Shown here piece after piece: positions 49,372-56,990 of a DNA stretch of 64,000 nucleotides. Source of the stretch: Acidimicrobiia bacterium (GTDB lineage Bacteria > Acidobacteriota > Vicinamibacteria > Vicinamibacterales > SCN-69-37); contig VFZF01000003.1 of the NCBI GenBank assembly GCA_016871335.1, positions 153,970 through 217,969 on the forward strand. Reading direction: 5' to 3'. Both the position numbers and the translations under genes were made by a program. Position 1 is the stretch's first letter. Each line of letters opens with the position of its first letter. The notes under the pieces are model-generated. The model did not search any database, had not been told where the DNA came from, and was given only the letters and a program-made list of their open reading frames with translations.

Positions 49372-50124
49372 ATGCACACATTGCGGTGGGTGACCGGGCT
49401 TCTGCTCGTGGTGGCGGTGCTGCCGTTGGCCGCGCAGCGCCGCGGCTTTGGCGGCGGCCGCGACTGGGTGCCACCGCCGGCGGCGTCGCCCTACGACGGG
49501 CAGTTCGCGATCGTCCGTCTGTGGTATCCCCACTACGGCGGGTGGGCCTACGACTACCCGGACATGGAGCAGAACCTCAATCTGATCCTGCCGGAGATTA
49601 CGGCCATCCGGCCCAGCCCGAACGGCGGCAATGTGCTGCGCATGGATGATCCGGAACTGATGAAGTTCCCGCTCGCGTACTTGTCGGAGCCCGGCTACTG
49701 GTATCCGTCCGACGCGGAGGTGACCGGCCTCCGCACCTACATCGAAAAGGGCGGATTCCTGATCGTCGACGACTTCCACTTTCAGAACGAATGGAACGTC
49801 TTTGAAGTCGCGATGACGCGCGTCCTGCCGCGTGCACGCATCGTGCGCCTCGACGTCTCACACCCCATCTTCAACACGTTCTTCGCGATCAAGACTCTCG
49901 ACGTCCCGTACCCCGGCCGCCTTGGCCAGCAGGGGTTGATGGGCGAGTTCTACGGCATCTACGAAGACAACGACCCCACCAGGCGCCTGTCCGTGGTCAT
50001 CAACTACAACATGGACATCGGCGACTACATGGAACACTCCGCCACTGGCCGCTACGCCGTCGATCCCTCGAACGAAGCCTACAAGTTCGGGATCAACTAC
50101 CTCATGTACGGTATGACGAGATAG
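49372..50124 (+). CDS. exported DUF4159 protein
   Basis: A 250-residue protein with a signal peptide (WVTGLLLVVAVLPLAAQ) and then a DUF4159 domain, recognisable by FAIVRLWYPHYGGWAYDYP, LSEPGYWYPSDAEVTGLRTYIEKGGFLIVDDFH and the terminal KFGINYLMYGM. The function is unknown; the glutamine-amidotransferase-like fold usually lacks catalytic residues. DUF4159 proteins often occur with MoxR/VWA genes, and such a pair lies 5 kb away here. Confidence 0.87.
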   Translation: MHTLRWVTGLLLVVAVLPLAAQRRGFGGGRDWVPPPAASPYDGQFAIVRLWYPHYGGWAYDYPDMEQNLNLILPEITAIRPSPNGGNVLRMDDPELMKFPLAYLSEPGYWYPSDAEVTGLRTYIEKGGFLIVDDFHFQNEWNVFEVAMTRVLPRARIVRLDVSHPIFNTFFAIKTLDVPYPGRLGQQGLMGEFYGIYEDNDPTRRLSVVINYNMDIGDYMEHSATGRYAVDPSNEAYKFGINYLMYGMTR

Positions 50125-50127
50125 GGC

Positions 50128-50229
50128 AGTGCTGGGTGCTCGGTGCTTGGTGCGGGTGCGCTGTGCTGGGTGCTCGGTGCACCAGGCGCGCACCTGGCAC
50201 GAAGCACCCAGCACCCAGCACCGAGCACT
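50128..50229. repeat. imperfect inverted repeat built of GTGCTGGGTGCTCGGTGC-type units
   Basis: Degenerate GGTGCT-GGGTGCTC units on the left are mirrored by GCACCCAGCACCCAGCACCG on the right around a CACCAGGCGCGCACCTGG centre. It fills the gap between two convergent genes and shares units with 4535-4603. It may act as a terminator, but no T-run is present. Confidence 0.65.
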
Positions 50230-51553
50230 ATCTGATAGCGTACAAGTGCTTGTCCCCGCGAATGTAGATCACGCCGTTGGCGAGTGCGGGTGAGGCCCAG
50301 ATGGTTTCGTCGAGTGAGTTGGTGCGCAGGACTTCGTGTGTGGGGCCGGCCCGGATGACGAACGTGTCGCCGTCTTCGCTGGTCATCAGGAACTTGTCGC
50401 CGAACGACACGGCCGAGGCGCGGAAGGTGCCGGGCACCGGTGGGCGGCCGCCTTCATACATCACGGCTCCGGTGCGCGCGTCCAGGCAGGTCGTGATGCC
50501 GCCATCGGTGAACAGATACAGGTAGTCGCCGATCGCAATCGGCGAGGTCACGTACGCCGTGCCCTTGTTGTACCGCCACGCGATGCGGTCCTCCTCGGTC
50601 TTCGCCTCCGGTCGCAGGGCCATCACGACCTTGGCCGAATTGCCGGCCGTCGCAAACACGAGACCGTGGGCCGTCACGAAGCTGGGAATGGGATGGCTGC
50701 GCGTGCCGTCCGTGCGCCAGCGTTCCTTGCCGGTCTCAGGGTCGTACGCGGCGACCGCTTCGGCGCCGGAGGCGATCAGGTCAATCCGGCCGTCCACGGG
50801 ATACAGAATCGGCGTCGCCCAGCTGCGGCGGTTGTTGCGCTCGGCGCGCCACACTTCCTTGCCGGTATTGCGATCGAACGCCCGGATGTTCGAGCCGTCA
50901 CCCATCTCCTGATCGACCTGCAGGATGACCAGATGCTTGAACAGAATGGGCGAGGTTCCCGGACCCATGCCGGCCTTCGCAATGTTGCCGAGGTCGGCCT
51001 TCCATTTCAGCACACCGTCCGTCGAATACGCGTAGAGTCCGTGCGCCTCGAACGACGCAAACACCATCTCCCCGTCGGTCACCACCGATGACGACGCGTA
51101 GGTGTTCAGACGATGGCGGTCGTCATACATCGGACCGTCGTACGCGGTGTGGTTCCAGAGAATGCGGCCGGTCTTTGCGTCGATGCCGAGCACGTGCAGC
51201 GAGTGGTCGTAGTCGACCGCCATGCTGTCCGGATTCACATACCCGGGCTTGAGGTCGAAGCCCAGATGGTCCGGCGCCTTGCGGCCCGGCACATGTGTCC
51301 CCTGAATCGACGTCGTCAGAAAGATGCGGTCGCCCCAGACGATGGGGGAGGAGTGACCGCGGCCGGGAATCGCCGACTTCCACGCAATGTTCTCGGTGGG
51401 CGACCAGGTGTCCTGATACTGGCCCGTCGCGATGCCCATGCCGTTGGGCCCGCGCCACTGCGCCCAATGAGGATTGTGTGTGTCGTCAGGGGGCGTGTTC
51501 GTGACGGGCAGCGTGAGGGTCGCCAGCAACGCCAGGGAGATCAGTGCCTTCAT
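50228..51553 (-). CDS. exported PQQ-like beta-propeller protein
   Basis: A 441-residue protein with a signal peptide (LISLALLATLTLPVT) and seven or eight propeller blades of the PQQ/quinoprotein type. Repeated motifs are LGIDAKTGRILWN, AFDRNTGKEVWRAE, AYDPETGKERWRT and CLDARTGAVMYEG. No haem motif or PQQ-ligand set is seen, so it is probably a binding or scaffold propeller (BamB-like fold) instead of a dehydrogenase. It is the third gene of an ECF sigma operon; its ATG overlaps the anti-sigma stop by four bases. Confidence 0.86.
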   Translation of the reverse strand: MKALISLALLATLTLPVTNTPPDDTHNPHWAQWRGPNGMGIATGQYQDTWSPTENIAWKSAIPGRGHSSPIVWGDRIFLTTSIQGTHVPGRKAPDHLGFDLKPGYVNPDSMAVDYDHSLHVLGIDAKTGRILWNHTAYDGPMYDDRHRLNTYASSSVVTDGEMVFASFEAHGLYAYSTDGVLKWKADLGNIAKAGMGPGTSPILFKHLVILQVDQEMGDGSNIRAFDRNTGKEVWRAERNNRRSWATPILYPVDGRIDLIASGAEAVAAYDPETGKERWRTDGTRSHPIPSFVTAHGLVFATAGNSAKVVMALRPEAKTEEDRIAWRYNKGTAYVTSPIAIGDYLYLFTDGGITTCLDARTGAVMYEGGRPPVPGTFRASAVSFGDKFLMTSEDGDTFVIRAGPTHEVLRTNSLDETIWASPALANGVIYIRGDKHLYAIR

Positions 51554-51801
51554 GCCTTCGGTTCCTTCCCGAGCGCGGTCATGACCGCACGGACCAAATC
51601 CTCGGGGCAGTCGGCGGCGCCTTCGTCCTTGCACGCCATCTGCCCGGCGACGATCGTTTCCCGGTACTGCTCGAGGAACACCCGGCAGTTCTGACAGGTC
51701 GCCACGTGGCCGTGGAAGCCGGCGTGGACATCTTCGGGAAGGGTGTTGTCGAAGTACTCCATGAGGAACTCCGACACTTCACGACAACACAGGTCCGTCA
51801 T
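51550..51801 (-). CDS. short anti-sigma factor with zinc-finger domain
   Basis: An 83-residue soluble protein consisting almost only of the ZAS domain: H-x3-C-x2-C is HVATCQNC (residues about 32-39) with LCCREVSEFLMEYFDNTLP before it. It has no membrane helix, so it is a cytoplasmic anti-sigma that may sense redox or zinc state rather than an envelope signal. It overlaps both neighbours by four bases. Confidence 0.86.
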   Translation of the reverse strand: MTDLCCREVSEFLMEYFDNTLPEDVHAGFHGHVATCQNCRVFLEQYRETIVAGQMACKDEGAADCPEDLVRAVMTALGKEPKA

Positions 51802-52382
51802 GCGTGTGCTCCTGCAAGGTGGGGGGCAATCAACGTGCGGAGAGCAAGCCGGCCGCGATGCAGCCGGATCTTGACCGCGTTTGGAGTGGTGTCGACCAGT
51901 GTGGCCGTCTCCTCCGTGGAGAGGCCCTCGATGTCCCGCAACAGGACGACCGTGCGGTACGTTTCGGGCAGTGCTTCAATCGCCTTCCGCACCATGTCGG
52001 CGGTTTCCTTTCGCGACAATGCCACGTCCACCGGTTCGGTCCACGACGGGAAGTGCTCGGCGTGATGTTCGTCGGGCAGAAACCTGGGCAGGAAGTCCTG
52101 AATCGACTCTTCGGGCTTCCGTCGTCTCGTTCGCAACTTCATCAGCGCGACGTTGACGACAATGGAGTGCAGCCAGGTGGAGATTTGTGCGTCGCCCTTG
52201 AAGGTGTGACGCGAACGGAAGGCGTTGATGAACGCCTCCTGCACGGCATCGCGCGCGTCTTCCTCTTCGTGGAGCATGCGGCGGGCCACGGCGAGCAACC
52301 GGCCGCCATACGTGCGCACCAGCGTCTCAAAGACCTGTTCGTCGACGGCCCGCAACCCCGCTGTCAGTGCCGCTTCATTCAT
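51798..52382 (-). CDS. ECF-family RNA polymerase sigma factor (second)
   Basis: A 194-residue ECF factor. Region 2 is FETLVRTYGGRLLAVARRML and DAVQEAFINAFR, with STWLHSIVVNVALMKLR. Region 4 is LPETYRTVVLLRDIEGLSTEETATLV and NAVKIRLHRGRLALR. It heads the sigma / anti-sigma / PQQ-propeller operon. TACGCT at 52393-52398 (minus) lies ten bases before the ATG. No AAC...CGTC-type autoregulatory promoter was seen, unlike the first ECF operon. Confidence 0.93.
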   Translation of the reverse strand: MNEAALTAGLRAVDEQVFETLVRTYGGRLLAVARRMLHEEEDARDAVQEAFINAFRSRHTFKGDAQISTWLHSIVVNVALMKLRTRRRKPEESIQDFLPRFLPDEHHAEHFPSWTEPVDVALSRKETADMVRKAIEALPETYRTVVLLRDIEGLSTEETATLVDTTPNAVKIRLHRGRLALRTLIAPHLAGAHA

Positions 52383-52498
52383 GCATGCAGGAAGCGTAGC
52401 ATGGCCTGCGATGGTCGTCGGGAGCGTCGTCAGGCGCGACGTCGGCCGGGCGAAGCGCCGGGACCTGGCGCCGCTGGACCGGTGACCGGGGCGGCGAG

Positions 52499-52528
52499 TA
52501 CGTAGGACGCGCTGAACTGCAGCGCGTC
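52499..52528 (+). repeat. REP-like palindromic element, forward copy
   Basis: TACGTAGGAC tail with a GACGCGCT / AGCGCGTC stem. The tail-proximal G-to-A change in the left arm is matched by a C-to-T change in the right arm, keeping the pairing. Confidence 0.65.
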
Positions 52529-52533
52529 GTGTG

Positions 52534-52563
52534 TGGCCCGCTACAGGTCAGCGGGCCCTACGT
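52534..52563 (-). repeat. REP-like palindromic element, reverse copy 1
   Basis: On the minus strand the ACGTAGGGCC tail is followed by the GGCCCGCTG / AGCGGGCC stem. It is opposite in orientation to the copy at 52499 and identical to the next copy, 32 bases away. Confidence 0.7.
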
Positions 52564-52565
52564 CG

Positions 52566-52595
52566 TGGCCCGCTACAGGTCAGCGGGCCCTACGT
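52566..52595 (-). repeat. REP-like palindromic element, reverse copy 2, providing a stop codon
   Basis: Same sequence as the copy at 52534. The methyltransferase gene runs into it and ends inside it: its last residues YVGPADL and the TAG at 52573-52575 are element-encoded. Confidence 0.75.
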
Positions 52596-53355
52596 ACAGG
52601 ACCCGTGCGCCGAGGGTGCGGTTCGCGAAGCCGGCGGCGTCCGAGAATTCGGCCAGTCGGGAGGGGAGGTCGACGTCGAACTTGTGGTCGCCGGCCACCG
52701 CGCCCTGGCGATGCAGCGCGCGTGTCCAGTCGTCCCACCACGGGGCGGCGCCACGGGCGAGCGGTTCGATCAACAGGAACGACGCGCCGCGGGAGATCGC
52801 CGCGGAGATCGTCTCAAGCAGGCGCGCGCGTCCCGGCGCTTCAAGTTCATTGACCGTCCAGCCTGCGACAATGCCGGTGCCGCTGAGTGAGCCGCGTCCC
52901 TTGACGGTGCGTTCCATGGCGGCGACGGCGTCGAGACGGACCGCACGGCCGGTGAGTCCGAGCGTCTGCCAGTTCCAGCGCGCCTCGTCCAGGGCCCACG
53001 GATGCAGGTCGTACCCGTCGATGGACGCGCGCGGGTCAGGTCCGGCCATGGCCCATGCCGCCGCACAGACGCCGGTGCCGCAGCCGAGGTCGATGATGCG
53101 CGTCGGCGGGTCACCCGTCGTGACGGACCCGACGACGGCGTCCACAGTGAGCAAATGCAGTGGGGCGTAGAACAGCCCGAAGGCTGCGCGTTTGCCGGCC
53201 GAGTCAAGCGGCGATCGCGTGGGCAGTTGCCCCCGGCGTTCCACGTAACGCACCGAGAGGGCGCGCACAGCGCGTGTGAACTCCGAGCGGGTCAGGTTGG
53301 CGAGATGCCGGGCCTCAAGCGCAGCGAAAAAAGTGTCGCGCTCTGCAGGCGTCAC
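52573..53355 (-). CDS. class I SAM-dependent methyltransferase
   Basis: A 260-residue cytoplasmic protein with a Rossmann-like methyltransferase core. Motif I is RIIDLGCGTGVCAAAWAM, and DGYDLHPWALDEARWN is the ribose-binding acidic strand. A helical N-terminal third precedes the core. Substrate unknown; small ribosomal-subunit Rsm22-like proteins have a comparable layout, but the match is weak. GTG 53355 overlaps the HMG-CoA lyase stop by four bases, so it is the last gene of the leucine operon. The C-terminus ends within a REP-like element. Confidence 0.75.
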   Translation of the reverse strand: MTPAERDTFFAALEARHLANLTRSEFTRAVRALSVRYVERRGQLPTRSPLDSAGKRAAFGLFYAPLHLLTVDAVVGSVTTGDPPTRIIDLGCGTGVCAAAWAMAGPDPRASIDGYDLHPWALDEARWNWQTLGLTGRAVRLDAVAAMERTVKGRGSLSGTGIVAGWTVNELEAPGRARLLETISAAISRGASFLLIEPLARGAAPWWDDWTRALHRQGAVAGDHKFDVDLPSRLAEFSDAAGFANRTLGARVLYVGPADL

Positions 53356-54248
53356 GATCGCGCCTGCGAATATCGCGATGGCAGGGCGTGCCCGATCGCC
53401 GGCGCAAGCGCGCGGGCGGCGTCGGACACCGCATCCACTCGAACACCGGTGTCGATCCCGAGACCGTGCAGCATGTACAGCAGATCTTCCGTCGCCAGGT
53501 TGCCTGACGCGCCCGGCGCATACGGGCACCCGCCCAGGCCACCCGCCGATCCGTCAAACGTCGCGATCCCGTAATCGAGTGCGGCCAGCACATTCGCCAG
53601 CGCCATGCCGCGGGTGTCATGAAAGTGCAACGCAATCCTCGACGCCGGCATCGTCAGCACCATCTGTTCGAGGAGCTGACGCACCTGGCCCGGATGGGCG
53701 ATGCCGATGGTGTCGCTGACGGCCACCTCGTAGACGCCGAGTTCCAGCAACCGCGCGGTGAGCGCAAATACCCGATCGACCGACACCGCACCTTCAAACG
53801 GGCAGCCAAACGCCGTGGACAGGTACCCGCGCACACGAAGGCCCGCGGCAATCGCGGCCGACGTGACGTCGCGGTACGTGTCAAACGATTCCTCGATCCC
53901 GCGGTTCGTGTTTGTCCTGCTGAAGGTCTCGGACGCCGCCGCAAAAATCTCGACGTCAGTCACGTCCGCGGCAATGGCGCGCTCAAGGCCGGCCATGTTC
54001 GGCACGAGCGCTGAATACCTCGTGCCAGGCCGGCGCTGAATACGTTGGAACACCTCCGCCGCATCCGCCAGCTGCGGAATCCACTTCGGACTTACAAACG
54101 CCGACACCTCGATCTCGCGCAGACCCGAGGCGCTCAGGCGATCAACAAATGCAATTTTCTCGGCTGTGGGAATCTGGGCGGATTCGTTCTGCAGCCCGTC
54201 CCGTGGGCCGACTTCGACGACGGTGACGGCGGCCGGGAGGGTGGGCAT
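53352..54248 (-). CDS. liuE: hydroxymethylglutaryl-CoA lyase
   Basis: Cleaves HMG-CoA to acetoacetate and acetyl-CoA, the last step of leucine degradation. A TIM-barrel of 298 residues with VEVGPRDGLQNE (metal and base residues), HFHDTRGMALANVLAAL (metal His pair) and the active-site Cys loop GLGGCPYAPGASGN. It follows the biotin carrier gene directly in the liu operon. Confidence 0.94.
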   Translation of the reverse strand: MPTLPAAVTVVEVGPRDGLQNESAQIPTAEKIAFVDRLSASGLREIEVSAFVSPKWIPQLADAAEVFQRIQRRPGTRYSALVPNMAGLERAIAADVTDVEIFAAASETFSRTNTNRGIEESFDTYRDVTSAAIAAGLRVRGYLSTAFGCPFEGAVSVDRVFALTARLLELGVYEVAVSDTIGIAHPGQVRQLLEQMVLTMPASRIALHFHDTRGMALANVLAALDYGIATFDGSAGGLGGCPYAPGASGNLATEDLLYMLHGLGIDTGVRVDAVSDAARALAPAIGHALPSRYSQARS

Positions 54249-54253
54249 GCGGG

Positions 54254-54730
54254 CTACTCGAAGTCGACCAGGATGGTGGCCGGCTGCACGAGTTCTCCTT
54301 CGCGACAGTGTACGGCCTTCACGACGCCATCGCGCGGTGCGCGGATGGGAAGTTCCATCTTCATGGCTTCGAGCACCAACAGGGGATCGCCCTCGTTCAC
54401 TACGGCTCCCGCGGTGACGTGGATCCGGACAACCGTGGCCGACATCGGAGGACGCAGGGCGTCCGCATCGGACGTGCGTGACCGAGGCCGGGCACCCGCG
54501 CCTTCAACGTCGGCGCGTGCCGTGATGCCCGCGAGCGTGACCCAGGTACCGTCCTGCGCCTTGAGCGCGGCGCCAACCGACCGCGCGTCGCCCTGCCGAA
54601 CCGTCCAGCGTCCGTCTGCGCCTGCGGCCACCTCGAATGTGCCCTCGACGCCGTCGATCGTGACGACGCCCGCCTCGACAGAGGCCGCAAACTCGCGTGT
54701 GCCGATCGTGACGCGCAGCTTCGTCGCCAT
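54254..54730 (-). CDS. biotin carboxyl carrier subunit of an acyl-CoA carboxylase
   Basis: A 158-residue biotinyl-domain protein. The biotinylation site is Lys in VLEAMKMELPIRAP (about residue 123), with GDPLLVLE and REGELVQPATILVDFE flanking. The N-terminal half is a small beta region like the BT linker that precedes the biotin domain in fused carboxylases. Its ATG overlaps the biotin carboxylase stop as TGATG. Together the two proteins (495 + 158) match the length of one fused LiuD/MccA chain. Confidence 0.92.
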   Translation of the reverse strand: MATKLRVTIGTREFAASVEAGVVTIDGVEGTFEVAAGADGRWTVRQGDARSVGAALKAQDGTWVTLAGITARADVEGAGARPRSRTSDADALRPPMSATVVRIHVTAGAVVNEGDPLLVLEAMKMELPIRAPRDGVVKAVHCREGELVQPATILVDFE

Positions 54731-56217
54731 CAGAATACGCCCCTGTTCAGGGTCTCAAATGGATCGAACCCTGGACCCCGGCCCCCCGACCCTGGATCCC
54801 GAGGGTCCCCGGACCCGTCGGCCACCGCAGCGAGAGCCACGAGCGCATGCAATTGCTCGTCCGTGTACCCAGGCACAAATGACTCGATGTGTTCCTCGAT
54901 GAAGCGCGTGTGCGTGTCGCACGCGACGACGCGCGGATCCCGGAGCAGCGCTGCCAGGAAGCCAATGTTGTGTTGCAGGCCGAGGATGTCGAAGTCTTCG
55001 AGTGCGCGCGTTGTCCGTGCAAAGGCGGCGGTGCGGTTCTCGCCGTACGCAATGACCTTCGCGAGCATCGGGTCGTAGTGGACGCCGATCGACTGTCCCT
55101 CGCGCACACCCGCATCCACCCGGATGCCCGGGCCCTGCGGTTCGCGATACCGGAGCAGCGGACCTGACTGCGGCAGGAAGCCCGACGCCGGATCTTCCGC
55201 GTACACCCGGCACTCCACCGCATGTCCGCGGACGCTGAGGTCGTCCTGGCGGAAGGGCAGCCGCTCGCCAGCCGCCACGAGCAACTGCGCGCGGACAAGA
55301 TCGACGCCCGTGATTTCCTCGGTGATCGGATGTTCCACCTGAAGACGCGTGTTCATCTCCAGGAAATAGAACTCGTCGCCCGAGAGCAGGAACTCGACCG
55401 TGCCCGCATTGACGTACCCGACCGCCTGCGCTGCGGCGACGGCCGCGCGTGTCATGCGTTCGCGAATGGCCGGCGTGACGGTTGGGCCCGGCGCTTCTTC
55501 GATGACCTTCTGGTGGCGGCGCTGCAACGTGCAGTCGCGTTCGAACAGGTGCACCGTCTGTCCGTGCCGGTCCGCCATCACTTGAATCTCAATGTGGCGC
55601 GGCCGTTCGATCAACCGCTCGACGTAGACGGTGCCATCCGAGAACGCCCGCGTGGCTTCGCGCGATGCCGCTGCGATCGCCTCGTCGGCCTCGTCATCCG
55701 ACCGCACAATGCGCATCCCCTTGCCGCCGCCACCGGCCGTGGCTTTGAGCAACGCGGGATACCCGACTCGTCCAAGTGACGCGCGCACGGCCGCCAGGTC
55801 CTGGGACGCCGGGGTCTCACCGGGCACCACGGGCACGCCGGCCGCAGACACGGCCTTGCGCGCAGCGGTCTTGGACCCCATCGCGGCGATGACTGACGAC
55901 GACGGGCCGATGAAGGTGAGGCCTGCGGACTCCACCCGAGCCGCAAACGCCGCGTTCTCGGAGAGGAAGCCGTAGCCTGGGTGGATCGCATCCGCATCGG
56001 TCCGCCGCGCGGCATCCAGCAGCGCGTCCACCTTGAGATAACTGTCGCTCGCCGCCGCCGGTCCGATCTCCACCGCATCATCGGCAGCGAGCACATGCGG
56101 CGCGCCGGCGTCGGCCTCCGAGTACACGGCCACGGTGCGGACGCCCATCTCACGGCAGGCACGGATGATGCGGACGGCGATCTCGCCGCGGTTGGCAATG
56201 AGCACCCGACGCATCAT
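54730..56217 (-). CDS. biotin carboxylase subunit of (methylcrotonyl-type) acyl-CoA carboxylase
   Basis: ATP-grasp enzyme that carboxylates biotin, 495 residues. It begins RRVLIANRGEIAVRIIRACRE. The Gly-rich ATP loop is KATAGGGGKGMRIV, and other core motifs are ERDCTLQRRHQKVIEEAPG, EFYFLEMNTRLQVEHPITE and CRVYAEDP. Its C-terminus is a Gly/Pro-rich tail (about the last 25 residues) and stops before a biotin domain, which is a separate gene here. ATG 56217 overlaps the hydratase stop; a longer frame to 56514 lies inside that gene. The neighbours indicate methylcrotonyl-CoA carboxylase (LiuD/MccA role). Confidence 0.93.
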   Translation of the reverse strand: MMRRVLIANRGEIAVRIIRACREMGVRTVAVYSEADAGAPHVLAADDAVEIGPAAASDSYLKVDALLDAARRTDADAIHPGYGFLSENAAFAARVESAGLTFIGPSSSVIAAMGSKTAARKAVSAAGVPVVPGETPASQDLAAVRASLGRVGYPALLKATAGGGGKGMRIVRSDDEADEAIAAASREATRAFSDGTVYVERLIERPRHIEIQVMADRHGQTVHLFERDCTLQRRHQKVIEEAPGPTVTPAIRERMTRAAVAAAQAVGYVNAGTVEFLLSGDEFYFLEMNTRLQVEHPITEEITGVDLVRAQLLVAAGERLPFRQDDLSVRGHAVECRVYAEDPASGFLPQSGPLLRYREPQGPGIRVDAGVREGQSIGVHYDPMLAKVIAYGENRTAAFARTTRALEDFDILGLQHNIGFLAALLRDPRVVACDTHTRFIEEHIESFVPGYTDEQLHALVALAAVADGSGDPRDPGSGGRGPGFDPFETLNRGVF

Positions 56218-56990
56218 GACTGCCACGACGCCGGGCGCTTTTCCATGAACGCGCGCATGCCTTCCTGACCCTCCGGGGAGACGCGCTGGGACGCGATGGC
56301 TTCCACGGTGCGCGGCAACACATCCGCGGGCAGCCGGCCTGCGACCTCGCGCAGAAGCGCCTTCGTCGCCGCAATCGCCGACGGCGCCGCCTTCAGAAAC
56401 TGCTGCACGTGTCGATCGACCGTGAGGTCCAGCCGGTCGGACGACACCACGTCGTGCACCAGGCCCATTTCCTTCGCACGCGCCGCCGTGAATCGTGCGC
56501 CATTGAGGCACCACTCACGCGCGGCCGACAGGCCAATTGTGCGCACGACATAGGGCGAGATCATCGCCGGAAGGATGCCGAGCACCACTTCCGTGAATCC
56601 AAACATCGCATCGTCGGCCGCCACCACCACGTCGCAGACGGCCGCGAGTCCGGCGCCACCGCCAAGGGCGGCCCCATGGACGCGCCCGATGACCGGCACC
56701 GGCAGCGAATCCAGCGCGAGAAACATCGACGCGGCTGTGGTGGCATCCGCGATGTTCTCGTCGCGGGTGTACGCGGCCATCTTCGACATCCACTGCAGGT
56801 CGGCTCCCGCGCAGAATGACGCGCCGGCACCACGAAGCACGACCACACGCACGGAGCCATCCGTCGGCACACTCGCCGCCCAGTCGGACAGGTCGCGGAT
56901 GAGGTCCTCGTTGAATGCGTTCCGCACCGCGGGGCGATTCAGCGTCACCGTGGTGACCGGCCCGTGTTCCACCGTGAGGGTCGTCATCAT
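56214..56990 (-). CDS. liuC: enoyl-CoA hydratase family protein, probable methylglutaconyl-CoA hydratase
   Basis: A crotonase-fold enzyme of 258 residues. Oxyanion-hole segments are GAGASFCAGADLQWM and HGAALGGGAGLAAVCDVVVA, and FGFTEVVLGILPAMISPYV carries the catalytic Glu position. Location between the carboxylase subunits and HMG-CoA lyase supports hydration of 3-methylglutaconyl-CoA. I chose ATG 56990, overlapping the upstream stop as TGATG; the frame continues to 57512 only by chance. Confidence 0.9.
   Translation of the reverse strand: MMTTLTVEHGPVTTVTLNRPAVRNAFNEDLIRDLSDWAASVPTDGSVRVVVLRGAGASFCAGADLQWMSKMAAYTRDENIADATTAASMFLALDSLPVPVIGRVHGAALGGGAGLAAVCDVVVAADDAMFGFTEVVLGILPAMISPYVVRTIGLSAAREWCLNGARFTAARAKEMGLVHDVVSSDRLDLTVDRHVQQFLKAAPSAIAATKALLREVAGRLPADVLPRTVEAIASQRVSPEGQEGMRAFMEKRPASWQS

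Noticed and set aside
54730..56514. Longer biotin carboxylase reaching 56514
   Set aside because: The extra N-terminal residues lie within liuC and are Gly/Arg-rich. ATG 56217 overlaps the liuC stop and begins the conserved RRVLIANRGEIAVR sequence.
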